In this document: positions 6,653-15,424 of the stretch, in pieces | Layout: the number at the start of each line of letters is the position of its first letter | How positions within the stretch are numbered: position 1 is the stretch's first letter | Source of the DNA: Gammaproteobacteria bacterium | Lineage (GTDB): Bacteria; Pseudomonadota; Gammaproteobacteria; Steroidobacterales; JABDLF01 | DNA: 51,068 bases | Direction of reading: 5' to 3' | NCBI GenBank assembly: GCA_013003115.1 | Contig: JABDLF010000069.1 | Span: 1 to 51,068 of the forward strand | The notes under the pieces: generated by a model | The model's input: only the letters and a program-made list of their open reading frames with translations | Database searches by the model: none | What the model was told of the DNA's origin: nothing | Translations under genes and position numbers: made by a program

Positions 6653-9208
6653 TCAGGCGGGAGGCTGCGAGGACGCAACTGCGGCGGGTTTGCGCCGAGC
6701 GCGCTTACGAGAGCCAGCCTTCTTGCCGTTGCTCTTTGCTTTGGCCGGTGATGTCATTTTCGCCGCGTAAGCCTTTATGCCCAGCTCATGCGGATCGAAG
6801 TCGTCGACGGTAATGAGTTCATAAACGAGCTCGGAAAACTCACGTAACGATGCCGCTTCTTCCTTACCGATGATCTCTGCTTTCTCTGCATCATCGATCT
6901 GCTGCTCTACGGTGGTTTCCGATATCCGCTTCTCCTTGATCGCCCGGCGAATTCGCTTCTCAATCGGCTCGACGTCAACCGCCATCTCCAGGGCCTTATC
7001 CAGAAGACCTATGGGGTTGCCGGGCTGGCGCTCACGATAAATGCCGTTGACCAGTCGCTCGCGGGTTTCAGTCGGGCTCAAAACCAGGGCTGCCACCTTA
7101 TGGCGTTTCTGGTCACTCGGCGCCCGGTAGGTTCTGCCGATCGGGAAAACCAGCCCCCGCAAAAAGAGCGCCACCACCCGGTTGGGGAAATTGCGCAGCA
7201 GCTCATGCATGGTGTCCTGGCAGCGGTACATAAGGTCGCGACAGGCATACTCCACGACGGGCAGGTCGGCCTCGGGTCGTCCCTGGTCTTCGAATCTCTT
7301 CAGCACGCTGGAGGCGAGGTACATATAGCTCAGCATGTCGCCGAGTCTCGCTGACAGAGCTTCACGGCGCTTCAGGCTGCCCCCGAGAGTCAGCATTGCC
7401 GCATCGGCCAGCAGAGCAAAGGACGCTGCGAAGCGATTGATGTGCTGATAAAAACGCTTGGTGCCCGGTGTGCTCGGCGCATCTGAAAACTTCGACATGG
7501 TTACGGAAAGCACCAGTGAGCGAGCAGCATTGCTGAGCGTGTAGCCGATATGCCCGAACAGCGCCCTGTCAAACTCCCGCAGCCCTTCCTCTTCGTCCGG
7601 ATTGGCCGCCGCCTCCATTTCTTTCATTACCCACGGGTGGCAACGAATCGCACCCTGGCCGAATATGATCATATTCCGCGTGAGGATGTTGGCGCCCTCT
7701 ACCGTGATTGCCACGGGCACGACCTGGTAGCCTCGTGCAAGGTAATTACGTGGCCCAAGCATGATTCCCTTGCCGCCGTGCACGTCCATGGCGTCTTCGG
7801 CAACGCGCCTGCCCATTTCCGTGCAGTGATATTTAACGATTGCAGAGAGCACCGAGGGCTTTTCGCCAAGGTCGACGGCACCCGCCGTCATGGTCCTGGC
7901 GGCATCCATGGTATAGGTGTGCCCAACGATGCGGGCGATTGCTTCCTGCACGCCTTCGAAATAGCCAATGGGCATATTGAACTGCTTGCGAATGCGGGCA
8001 TAGGCGCCAGTGGCCGCCGTAGCCGCTTTCGCGCCGCCGGTGGAATTTGAAGGCAATGAGATCGAACGACCAACCGCCAGGTTTTCAACCAGCATGCGCC
8101 AACCCTGGCCGGCCATCTTCGCGCCGCCGATGATGTAATCCACCGGCACAAATACGTCCTTGCCCTGGGTCGGCCCGTTCTGAAACGGGATATTAACCGG
8201 AAAATGGCGACGCCCGATGGTGATACCCGGCATGTCCGTGGGTATTAGGGCGCAGGTAATGCCGTAGTCTTCCTTGCTTTCGTCGCCCAGCAGGTGATCG
8301 GGATCGTGAAGGCGAAAGGCGAGGCCGAGCACGGTGGCAACAGGCGCGAGCGTAATATAGCGCTTGTCCCAGTTAAGGCGGATGCCAATTACTTCCTTGC
8401 CTTCAAACTTACCCTTGCAGACGACGCCGGAATCAGTGAGGGAGGTAGCATCTGAACCCGCGCGCGGAGCCGTCAGAGCGAAACACGGAACGTCCTCACC
8501 GGTTGCCAGACGCGGCAGGTAGTGGTCCTTTTGTTCTTCGGTGCCGTACTGCAGCAGCAGTTCGGCGGGACCGAGCGAGTTTGGCACCGCCACGATGGAG
8601 CAGGCGGTCGCGCTGCGGCTTGCGATCTTTATGAGCACCTCGGAATGCGCGAAGGCGGAGAACTCCAGCCCTCCGTAGCTCTTCGGGATGATCATCGCGA
8701 AGAAGCCTTTGTCCTTCATAAACTGCCAGGCTTCGGGCGGAAGATCACCGAGTTCGTGGGTGATCTGCCACTGATCCAGCATGCGACAAAGCTCTTCGAC
8801 AGGGCCGTCAAGAAACGCCTGCTCTTCTTCCGTCAGCTTCGGCGCCGGCGTTGTGAGCAACTTGCTCCAGCGGGGCGCGCCGCTGAAAAGATCGCCGTCC
8901 CACCAGGTCGTTCCGGCTGCGATTGCAGACCGCTCGGTGGCCGACATATTCGGCAGCATGCTTCGGTAGACTTTCAGAAGAGGCGCGGTAATCCGGGACT
9001 GGCGCTGTTCGTCAAGGTTGAGCGCGATAAGTCCCGCCAGTATCAGCACCAGGGGCAGCTTGATCAGCCAGCCACCGCTGCCGAGAACCAGGTACGCCAG
9101 CACGGCGGCGCCGAAGTAAATTGTTGCCCGACGCAGATCGATTCGATGGTAAGCGAGCGCAAGGGCGCCACCGAAGAAGAGCAGGAACCAGAGCAGTGAT
9201 GTGAGCAT
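6653..9208 (-). CDS. fadE: Membrane-anchored acyl-CoA dehydrogenase FadE
   Basis: Catalyses the first, FAD-dependent step of fatty acid beta-oxidation. The ATG at 9208 is preferred over an earlier in-frame start because AGGAAGG precedes it. The 851-residue protein is close in size to E. coli FadE (814). It has N-terminal hydrophobic segments (about 1-20 and 30-65), as in FadE, then the acyl-CoA dehydrogenase N, middle and C domains, with the conserved segments CFALTAPRAGSDA, VENLAVGRSISLPS and VHGGKGIMLGPRNYL, and a C-terminal DUF1974 region. The last 30 or so residues form a Lys/Arg/Ala-rich tail (KSNGKKAGSRKRARRKPAA) that I do not associate with E. coli FadE. It is convergent with the GGDEF-EAL gene. 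fadD lies elsewhere in the window at 40801. Confidence 0.93.
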   Translation of the reverse strand: MLTSLLWFLLFFGGALALAYHRIDLRRATIYFGAAVLAYLVLGSGGWLIKLPLVLILAGLIALNLDEQRQSRITAPLLKVYRSMLPNMSATERSAIAAGTTWWDGDLFSGAPRWSKLLTTPAPKLTEEEQAFLDGPVEELCRMLDQWQITHELGDLPPEAWQFMKDKGFFAMIIPKSYGGLEFSAFAHSEVLIKIASRSATACSIVAVPNSLGPAELLLQYGTEEQKDHYLPRLATGEDVPCFALTAPRAGSDATSLTDSGVVCKGKFEGKEVIGIRLNWDKRYITLAPVATVLGLAFRLHDPDHLLGDESKEDYGITCALIPTDMPGITIGRRHFPVNIPFQNGPTQGKDVFVPVDYIIGGAKMAGQGWRMLVENLAVGRSISLPSNSTGGAKAATAATGAYARIRKQFNMPIGYFEGVQEAIARIVGHTYTMDAARTMTAGAVDLGEKPSVLSAIVKYHCTEMGRRVAEDAMDVHGGKGIMLGPRNYLARGYQVVPVAITVEGANILTRNMIIFGQGAIRCHPWVMKEMEAAANPDEEEGLREFDRALFGHIGYTLSNAARSLVLSVTMSKFSDAPSTPGTKRFYQHINRFAASFALLADAAMLTLGGSLKRREALSARLGDMLSYMYLASSVLKRFEDQGRPEADLPVVEYACRDLMYRCQDTMHELLRNFPNRVVALFLRGLVFPIGRTYRAPSDQKRHKVAALVLSPTETRERLVNGIYRERQPGNPIGLLDKALEMAVDVEPIEKRIRRAIKEKRISETTVEQQIDDAEKAEIIGKEEAASLREFSELVYELITVDDFDPHELGIKAYAAKMTSPAKAKSNGKKAGSRKRARRKPAAVASSQPPA

Positions 9209-9431
9209 TTTTGGCCTTCCTGAGATGGGTTCTGCCACCACAGCCGGTGGCCGGAAAGTTACATGAACTCACTATACACCAAAAATTGTTGCAATGCGGT
9301 ATGACCCGCGTCGCAGTTTTGCTGCCCGGCCTCGGTGGCCAGACTTAAGTGATTGAATCGTATAGGTCTGTGACTTGTCCGTCTCGCCCGCCCGCGGACG
9401 CTGCCGCCGGCTGGTGAGCAGCCGAATTTGA

Positions 9432-10409
9432 CTACAGGAGGTCGGCTATAGCGGCCCTTTCATCGCGAAGTTCCTTGTCGGTGATATCCATCCGCTCGCG
9501 GCTCATGTCATCGATCTCAAGGCCCTGAACAATTTTCCAGTCACCGCCCTCGCAGGTCACCGGGAACGAGTAAATAACGCCCGGCTCAATACCGTAACTG
9601 CCGTCTGCCGGTACCGCCATGCTGACCCAGTCATTCCTGGCGGTGCCTAGCGCCCAGTCGTGCATGTGGTCGATGGCCGCAGAGGCTGCCGACGCCGCAG
9701 ACGATGCGCCACGCGCCTTGATGATAGCCGCCCCGCGCTGCTGCACCGTCGGGATAAAGGTATCCACCAGCCAGCCCTTGTCGAGCTGCGTCTTGGCAGG
9801 CTCGCCTTTGATCGTGAGATGACTGACGTCCGGGTACTGAGTTGCCGAGTGATTGCCCCAGATTGTCATGTTGCGCAGGCTGGTCACGTGGCTACCTGTT
9901 TTCTCGCTGATCTGAGCCAGCGCCCGGTTGTGATCAAGGCGCGTCATAGCGGTGAACTGGCGCGGATCAATGTCCGGCGCATTGGCGCTGGCTATCAGGG
10001 CATTTGTGTTTGCCGGATTGCCAACTACCAACACCTTGATGTCTTTGCTCGCGTGTTCGTTGATGGCCTTGCCTTGTGCCGAGAAGATTTTGGCGTTTCC
10101 AAGCAGGAGATCTGCACGCTCCATGCCCGGGCCACGCGGCTTGGCTCCGACCAGCAAAGCGTAGTCCGTGTCTTTAAAGCCCACGTTCGCATCGTCAGTG
10201 GCGATGACGCCGTGAAGTGCCGGGAAGGCGCAGTCATTGAGTTCCATTACGACGCCCTCAAGCGCGCCCATGGCAGGCGGAATCTCCAGAAGCTGCAAAA
10301 TGACTGGCTGCTCTTCGCCAAGCAGCTGCCCGGACGCGATGCGGAAAGCGAGCTGGTATCCGATCTGGCCGGCCGCGCCGGTAATGGTGACTCTGACTGG
10401 TTTGTTCAT
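9432..10409 (-). CDS. mdh: Malate dehydrogenase
   Basis: NAD-dependent interconversion of malate and oxaloacetate in the TCA cycle. The ATG at 10409 gives 325 residues beginning [19 protein letters not shown], which is the Rossmann GAAGxIG nucleotide-binding loop. The upstream in-frame extension has no protein-like character. Also visible are the substrate arginines in [33 protein letters not shown], the catalytic His segment [13 protein letters not shown] and the [15 protein letters not shown] helix. This is the roughly 326-residue, LDH-like MDH type, as in many proteobacteria that lack the E. coli-type 312-residue enzyme. It is upstream of fadE on the same strand, but the 223-nt gap suggests separate transcription. 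Confidence 0.97.
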   Translation of the reverse strand: MNKPVRVTITGAAGQIGYQLAFRIASGQLLGEEQPVILQLLEIPPAMGALEGVVMELNDCAFPALHGVIATDDANVGFKDTDYALLVGAKPRGPGMERADLLLGNAKIFSAQGKAINEHASKDIKVLVVGNPANTNALIASANAPDIDPRQFTAMTRLDHNRALAQISEKTGSHVTSLRNMTIWGNHSATQYPDVSHLTIKGEPAKTQLDKGWLVDTFIPTVQQRGAAIIKARGASSAASAASAAIDHMHDWALGTARNDWVSMAVPADGSYGIEPGVIYSFPVTCEGGDWKIVQGLEIDDMSRERMDITDKELRDERAAIADLL

Positions 10410-10754
10410 TTTTCTCGGTGCTCCCGGAATTAGGTGATGACGTCTCCCTCGCAAGGCGCAAGATTCTAACACCGGGACCCCGGGATCGAGGTCTTGCGTG
10501 CCCGTAGCCTCGGGAAAGCCAATTCAGCGCCGCTTGCCAGGCACAAGTTCTGAACGGGGCCCCTTGAGCAGCGCGCCCGGGGTCGTTGTTGATTGGCCGG
10601 AAAACAATTTATTTTCAATTAGTTAAAGGATTTCAGGCGATATTTTTTGCGCGCCTTGTTGCAATTGTGGGGTTTAGTGTTATAGTTAACTACAACACCC
10701 CTTCACCGGGGCGGGGCAAAGAGGCTAAGGGACAGAAGCTGTGAGGATAAGAAA
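10410..10754. other. 345-nt divergent intergenic region between mdh and the small membrane protein
   Basis: No gene was found here. It holds a sigma70-like promoter for the rightward genes (10659-10686), an AT-rich tract just upstream (about 10603-10655) that could act as an UP element or regulator site, and a C/G-rich early leader (CCCC TTCACC GGGG, about 10698-10711) that could form a weak hairpin. The mdh promoter should also lie here, reading leftward, but I could not pick out a clear pair of hexamers. Confidence 0.5.
10659..10686 (+). promoter_or_regulatory. Sigma70-like promoter
   Basis: TTGCAA (10659-10664), a 16-nt spacer, then TATAGT (10681-10686), close to consensus TTGACA/TATAAT. 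The predicted start near 10693 would give a leader of about 60 nt before the ATG at 10755. It probably drives the small membrane protein and may read through into the GntR/ABC genes. Confidence 0.6.
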
Positions 10755-11063
10755 ATGAGCGGATTGGCAGACAAAAACACCAAGCTGGCGATGGTCGCGG
10801 GCATTTATTTTTCCGTCGCGATGATCGTAGGAATCGGTTTCACCATTCGGGGTGCAGAGGTCCAGGCACGCAATCAGGCCGCGACCATGTCGACGCAGCG
10901 AACTGCGCCCGTGGCGAACGCGCCGGACAAGGCCGGTGCTGACGCTGGCAAGGCCGCTGACGAAGACAATGGCGATGCCATTGGCATGACTTTTGACGCC
11001 GGCGATCTCGTTGATCCGGCTCTGGACATTTTAACGAAGCACGCGGTGCGTGTGGTTTTGTAA
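10755..11063 (+). CDS. Small single-pass membrane protein of unknown function
   Basis: 102 residues with one hydrophobic segment (about 11-31, VAGIYFSVAMIVGIGFTI) after a short polar N-terminus. An Ala/Asp-rich, probably disordered periplasmic stretch (about 45-75) follows, then a short C-terminal helix. A GAGGA ribosome-binding site precedes the ATG, and a good promoter lies 70-100 nt upstream. The GntR gene starts 38 nt downstream on the same strand, so the protein may belong with the YtrABC-like exporter. No family is recognised. Confidence 0.65.
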   Translation: MSGLADKNTKLAMVAGIYFSVAMIVGIGFTIRGAEVQARNQAATMSTQRTAPVANAPDKAGADAGKAADEDNGDAIGMTFDAGDLVDPALDILTKHAVRVVL

Positions 11064-11101
11064 GCAGGCGATGAATTTTATCAAACTGACAGGTAGCTAC
11101 T

Positions 11102-11470
11102 TTGGATCCTAAGTGGAACGACGACCAGCCAATCTATCGGCAGCTGCGCGACCGCGTAGTTGCGATGATTCTTGAGGGCGTGCTCGAGGAGGGTGATGCG
11201 CTGCCGTCCGTACGCAGCGTCGCAGCCGACTATCGTCTGAATCCTCTCACCGTTTTGAAAGGCTACCAGGAGCTTGTGGACGAGAACCTGGTGGAAAAGA
11301 AGCGCGGTCTGGGCATGTTCGTAATGGAGGGCGCACATGCTCGTCTGCTGCAGGACGAACGCAAGCTGTTTGTGGAAAAAGAGTGGCCGCGGGTGCGCGC
11401 GACTATAGAGCGCCTCGGTCTTGATCCGAAAGAACTGCTCGCCTCAGGCGCAAAGGATAATTCGAAGTGA
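11102..11470 (+). CDS. GntR-family (YtrA-like) transcriptional regulator
   Basis: 122 residues. The start is a TTG at 11102; the next in-frame ATG would remove part of the DNA-binding domain. The N-terminal winged helix has the YtrA-subfamily hallmarks PIYRQLRDRVVAMILEG, LPSVRSVAADYRLNPLTV, YQELVDENLVEKKRGLGMFV. There is only a short C-terminal helical tail for dimerisation and no FadR- or UTRA-type effector domain. The stop codon overlaps the GTG of the ABC ATPase (GTGA), showing translational coupling. Regulators of this type usually repress their own operon and respond to cell-envelope-active compounds. That function is inferred here from family and context. Confidence 0.9.
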   Translation: MDPKWNDDQPIYRQLRDRVVAMILEGVLEEGDALPSVRSVAADYRLNPLTVLKGYQELVDENLVEKKRGLGMFVMEGAHARLLQDERKLFVEKEWPRVRATIERLGLDPKELLASGAKDNSK

Positions 11471-12324
11471 GTGTATTAATAAAAGCGGATCAGGTGGCCA
11501 AGTCCTACGGCTCGACTCAGGCACTCAAGCCCTCGAGCTTCGCTATCGAAGAGGGACGCATACTTGGTTTGATTGGTCCCAACGGCGCGGGCAAGACCAC
11601 GGCGCTCAAAGCGATACTTGGCCTGACGCCCTTCGAGGGCAGCCTGGAGGTGCTGGGCTTTAATCCCTACCGGCAGCGCGCGGAACTCATGAAGGACGTC
11701 TGTTTTATCGCGGATGTTGCGATTCTGCCGCGCTGGATCAAGGTCAGCCAGGCTTTGGATTTTGTAGAAACAGTGCACCCCCGATTTCATCGGGAGAAAG
11801 CGATGGCGTTTCTGGAGAAGACGGAAATCTCCTTAAACAAGAAGGTGAAGCAACTTTCAAAGGGCATGGTTGTGCAGCTGCATCTCGCGCTTGTCATGGC
11901 CATCGACGCGCGACTGCTGGTGCTGGACGAGCCGACGCTCGGCCTCGACATTCTTTTTCGCAAGAGCTTCTATGAAAGCCTGCTCAATGATTACTTCGAT
12001 GAAAAGCGCACGATCATCATCACGACGCACCAGGTCGAAGAGATAGAAAATCTCCTGACCGATCTCATGTTTATACAGCACGGCAAGATCGTCTTGCACG
12101 CCTCCATGGAAGCGGTTGCTGATCGTTACAGCGAAGTGATGGTCACGGCTGAAATGCGCGAGCAGGGACTGGCAATGTCGCCAATCCACACGCGGGAGGT
12201 TTTTGGTCGTCATGTCATGTTGTTTGAAGATGTGCCGCAAGAAAAGCTGTCGGCACTTGGGGAGTTGAGGGTGCCCAGCGTTGCAGATCTGTTCGTCGGG
12301 AAGATGCAGGGGGTGTCGGCATGA
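11467..12324 (+). CDS. ABC transporter ATP-binding protein (YtrB-like)
   Basis: 285 residues with a GTG start overlapping the regulator stop by 4 nt. Walker A is GPNGAGKTT at 37-45, the signature is the variant LSKGM, Walker B is LLVLDEPTLGLD, and the switch histidine lies in ITTHQVEEIE. The LSKGM signature in place of LSGGQ is usual in this exporter subfamily. A C-terminal extension of about 75 residues follows the nucleotide-binding domain. It energises the permease encoded next (overlap ATGA). The substrate is unknown; family members linked to YtrA regulators act in drug or antimicrobial-peptide response or membrane maintenance. Confidence 0.93.
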   Translation: MSVLIKADQVAKSYGSTQALKPSSFAIEEGRILGLIGPNGAGKTTALKAILGLTPFEGSLEVLGFNPYRQRAELMKDVCFIADVAILPRWIKVSQALDFVETVHPRFHREKAMAFLEKTEISLNKKVKQLSKGMVVQLHLALVMAIDARLLVLDEPTLGLDILFRKSFYESLLNDYFDEKRTIIITTHQVEEIENLLTDLMFIQHGKIVLHASMEAVADRYSEVMVTAEMREQGLAMSPIHTREVFGRHVMLFEDVPQEKLSALGELRVPSVADLFVGKMQGVSA

Positions 12325-13241
12325 AGACGGTTGTCGCGCTGCTGAAAAGAGAAGTCTGGGAAAACCCGGCGTTTTACGTTGCGCCACTGGTTGTAGCGGC
12401 ACTCATCCTGCTGAGCGGGATTTATAACGCTTTTTACGTAGTCAGCAAGTACGTGGGCTACGAACGCGTCGTCACTTTGCTCGGAACCATTCCCGAGGCG
12501 GCGCGACCCGTCATCTACAGCTGGTGGCCCCTGCTTCTGATCGTGTTCAACCTGGTGATGGTTGCCGTCATTGCCTTCTACCTGATGGACAGCCTGTATG
12601 CGGATCGCAAGGATCGCAGCATCCTGTTCTGGAAATCGTTGCCGGTCCCGGATAGCACCACGGTGCTTTCAAAGCTGGTCACTGCGCTGGTCACGGTGCC
12701 GGCGATTACCGTCGCTGTGACGGTTGGCTCGGCACTGGTGCTGATGATCATGGCGACGCTGATCATCTGGTTCGGGGGCGGTAGCGCCTGGGCGTTGCTA
12801 TGGAAGCCCGTGCCCTTGATTGACGGAACGCTGTTTGTCGCCTACGCGTTTCTCGTCCAATCGCTCTGGTACGTGCCGCTGGTCGGCTGGGTGATGCTCG
12901 CATCGGCCTGGGCTCGGCGGGCCCCGTTTATGTGGACGGTGTTGCCGCCTATTGGGCTTGTTCTGCTCGAACAGATGCTGTTGCGGACTGAACGATTCGC
13001 TGAACTGCTGGGTGAACGCATCGTAGGCGTAATTCCGCTGGCCTTCCAGGTTGACGACGACAAGTGGGAAGTGATGTGGGAAGGGTTCCAAAGCGGTGAT
13101 GCTGAGAATGTTGGCCGCGTCACCGATGTCATCGACCCGACCCCGCTGTTGACCAGCCCGCAGCTTTGGACAGGCTTCGTTGTGGGTGCACTGTTTGTCG
13201 CGGCCGCAATCTGGCTGCGCCGCTATCGCGACGAAACTTAG
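12321..13241 (+). CDS. ABC-2 type permease, partner of the YtrB-like ATPase
   Basis: 306 residues, start overlapping the ATPase stop by 4 nt. It shows about six hydrophobic segments (near 20-40, 70-95, 115-150, 170-190, 200-220, 283-300) and an N-terminal KREVWENPAFYVAPLVV helix typical of ABC-2 membrane subunits. It would form the export channel with a dimer of the ATPase. The polar stretch 235-275 is probably an extracytoplasmic loop. It ends 12 nt before the convergent stop of the antiporter gene. No homologue of known substrate was recognised. Confidence 0.87.
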   Translation: MKTVVALLKREVWENPAFYVAPLVVAALILLSGIYNAFYVVSKYVGYERVVTLLGTIPEAARPVIYSWWPLLLIVFNLVMVAVIAFYLMDSLYADRKDRSILFWKSLPVPDSTTVLSKLVTALVTVPAITVAVTVGSALVLMIMATLIIWFGGGSAWALLWKPVPLIDGTLFVAYAFLVQSLWYVPLVGWVMLASAWARRAPFMWTVLPPIGLVLLEQMLLRTERFAELLGERIVGVIPLAFQVDDDKWEVMWEGFQSGDAENVGRVTDVIDPTPLLTSPQLWTGFVVGALFVAAAIWLRRYRDET

Positions 13242-13253
13242 GAGCTGGCAGCC

Positions 13254-15236
13254 TTAGCCCTGCAGCAGTAATTCTTCGCCGTGCTCGAGATTTTCGGGCG
13301 TGCCATAGAGTATGAGCACGTCTCCGGCATGCAGGGTTGTGCCGGACTCTGGCTGGTGCCCCACGATGCCATCGCGCCTGAGCGCGGTAACCAGCACCCC
13401 CGAGTTTTCGAGCTGCAGGCTGCCAAGCGTCCTGTTAACGGCTCGCGCGCCCGGCGGCAGCACCACGGTGCGCAGCTGCTCGCGCAGCGCGTGATCAAAG
13501 TCGATGGGTCGCGCGAATTCTTTGCGAAAGAGTTTTCTCAGCGCCCCGTAGCGGCGTTGACGAATGCCCTGTACCTTTTCCTGGATTCTCCGAACCGGCA
13601 CCTTCAGCAATAAAAGCAGATGCGACATTACCATCAGGCTGGCTTCCAGCGATTCCGGAACGACCTCTGTCGCACCCGCGTTCAGATAGTCATTGAGGTG
13701 AGTATCATCACGCGTGCGAACAAGAATGGGCAGGTCAGCACGACCCTCGCGCAATATCCGGAGGGCGCGCATAACCTGCTTATGCTCACGGTAGGTGATC
13801 ACAGCGGCGGTAGCATGATAGACACCTGCGGCGCGCAGCATGTCCGGGCGGGTAGCGCTGCCGTAAATGACGGCGTCGCCGGCTTCGCGTGCCGCGCGCA
13901 CACGGTAAGGATCGAGATCGAGCGCGACGAACTCGATGCCTTCCTCCTCGAGGGCCCGGGCAATATTCTGCCCCACGCGACCATAACCGCAGATGATGAC
14001 GTGTTCGTGGGAGGCAGCCTGTTCGGTGCCGACATCGGGTTCCTCAATCCCCGGCACCTTCGGCTCGGCGTCGATGTTCGGGATAAGACCCGCAATAACG
14101 CGGTTGTATTTGATAAGCACGGGCGTGAGCGCCATGCTCACAACCAGGCTTGCCAGAACAAGTTGCGCGATATCCGCAGGCAGGATCTCGCGCTGCAGAC
14201 CAAGGGTGACAAGTGCGATGCCAAATTCTCCGCCTTGCGCCAGCACCAGCCCCGTGCGCAAGGCATTCGCACTGTCGGAGCCGCCGATGCGGGCTATGAG
14301 TGCGATGATCACGGCTTTGGCCAGGACTAAACCGATGACGAGCAGGGTAATGATCAGGAAATTGTCGGCGAGGACCCGCCAGTCGATCAGCATGCCTACG
14401 GTAATGAAGAACAGGCCGAGGAGCAGATCGCGAAACGGCCTGATGTCGCCGGCGACCTGATGCCGGTACTCGGTTTCCCCGAGCAGCATCCCTGCGAGGA
14501 AGCCGCCGAGGGCATAGGAAAGACCGACCGCGTGGGTGAGCCAGGCGGCCGCAAGGGCAATCAGCAGGGCGGCCATTGTGAAGAGCTCGCCAACACCGCC
14601 GCGTGCGATTTCCTGAAAAAGCGGCCGCATAAGGTAGCGGCCGGCTAAAAACACTGCCGCGACGGCGGCGAAACCCTGCAGGATCGCCAGCAGCACGCGT
14701 CCCGTGGAAATGATTTCTGCGGAACCGGCCATGAGCGGGATGAGGACCAGGAACGGCACCACGGCGAGATCCTGAAACAGCAACACGCCGATGGCGTTAT
14801 TTCCATGGGGCTGGTTGATATCGCCCTGCGCGCCAAGTTCGCGGATCACCACGGCCGTTGATGACATGGCTGCAGCCCCGCCGAGCAGCAAAGCGACCTC
14901 CGGCGAAAGGCCCGCGGCGACGGCAACGCCCGCTGCCAACAGGGTCGTCAGCAGAACCTGCGCACTGCCGAGCCCGAGCACCTGGCGCCGCATGGCAACG
15001 AGGCGCGGGAACGAAAACTGCAGCCCCAAAGTGAATAGCAGGAAGACAACGCCAAACTCGGCGAGAAAGCGGGCGTCCTGGTTGTCGTCCACGATGCCGA
15101 GGAGATGCGGGCCGAGCGCAAAGCCCACTACGAAGTAACCGAGAACAGGCGGCAAGCTCAGGCGGCGAAAGAGCGCCACCGCCACGACGGAGGCGCCGAG
15201 AAGGAGCAGTATTTGTGCCAGAACGTTGTAATACAT
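13254..15236 (-). CDS. CPA2 monovalent cation/proton antiporter (KefB/KefC-like)
   Basis: 660 residues from the ATG at 15236; the longer frame to 15308 adds a non-hydrophobic stretch and is not preferred. The first 390 or so residues form a 12-13-helix antiporter domain with typical motifs (GYFVVGFALGPHLLGI, FLLFTLGLQFS, ALGGFLAGMLLGETEYRHQ, FFITVGMLID). Residues about 408-525 form a TrkA-N/RCK domain with GYGRVGQ and an acidic residue ending the second strand (ALDLDPYR), which suggests NAD(H) binding. Residues about 575-655 form a TrkA-C domain. It most likely exchanges K+ or Na+ for protons across the inner membrane. No ancillary KefF/KefG gene is present. Exact ion specificity cannot be read. 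Confidence 0.92.
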   Translation of the reverse strand: MYYNVLAQILLLLGASVVAVALFRRLSLPPVLGYFVVGFALGPHLLGIVDDNQDARFLAEFGVVFLLFTLGLQFSFPRLVAMRRQVLGLGSAQVLLTTLLAAGVAVAAGLSPEVALLLGGAAAMSSTAVVIRELGAQGDINQPHGNNAIGVLLFQDLAVVPFLVLIPLMAGSAEIISTGRVLLAILQGFAAVAAVFLAGRYLMRPLFQEIARGGVGELFTMAALLIALAAAWLTHAVGLSYALGGFLAGMLLGETEYRHQVAGDIRPFRDLLLGLFFITVGMLIDWRVLADNFLIITLLVIGLVLAKAVIIALIARIGGSDSANALRTGLVLAQGGEFGIALVTLGLQREILPADIAQLVLASLVVSMALTPVLIKYNRVIAGLIPNIDAEPKVPGIEEPDVGTEQAASHEHVIICGYGRVGQNIARALEEEGIEFVALDLDPYRVRAAREAGDAVIYGSATRPDMLRAAGVYHATAAVITYREHKQVMRALRILREGRADLPILVRTRDDTHLNDYLNAGATEVVPESLEASLMVMSHLLLLLKVPVRRIQEKVQGIRQRRYGALRKLFRKEFARPIDFDHALREQLRTVVLPPGARAVNRTLGSLQLENSGVLVTALRRDGIVGHQPESGTTLHAGDVLILYGTPENLEHGEELLLQG

Positions 15237-15424
15237 AGGTTTGTCGCCGGGATCAGCATAGCATCGGCCAGTTGCAATGGTGCTTGAATCAACGCCTTTT
15301 CGACCCAATTAAGTTGAGATGGCTGAAAACAGTTTGGGTGTCAGCCCTGCGCGCATAGCGCGCCCCCAAAAACCTGACCGGTATCGGCTTTGCTTATGAA
15401 GACTCCGGGGCTACGGCGAGAGCA

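Noticed and set aside
9660-10433. 257-codon open frame antisense to mdh
   Set aside because: It exactly overlays mdh, has no recognisable domain and is an expected by-product of GC-rich coding sequence.
11852-11872. LSKGM in place of LSGGQ in the YtrB-like ATPase as a sign of inactivity
   Set aside because: This variant signature is typical of the exporter subfamily, and Walker A, Walker B and the switch His are intact.
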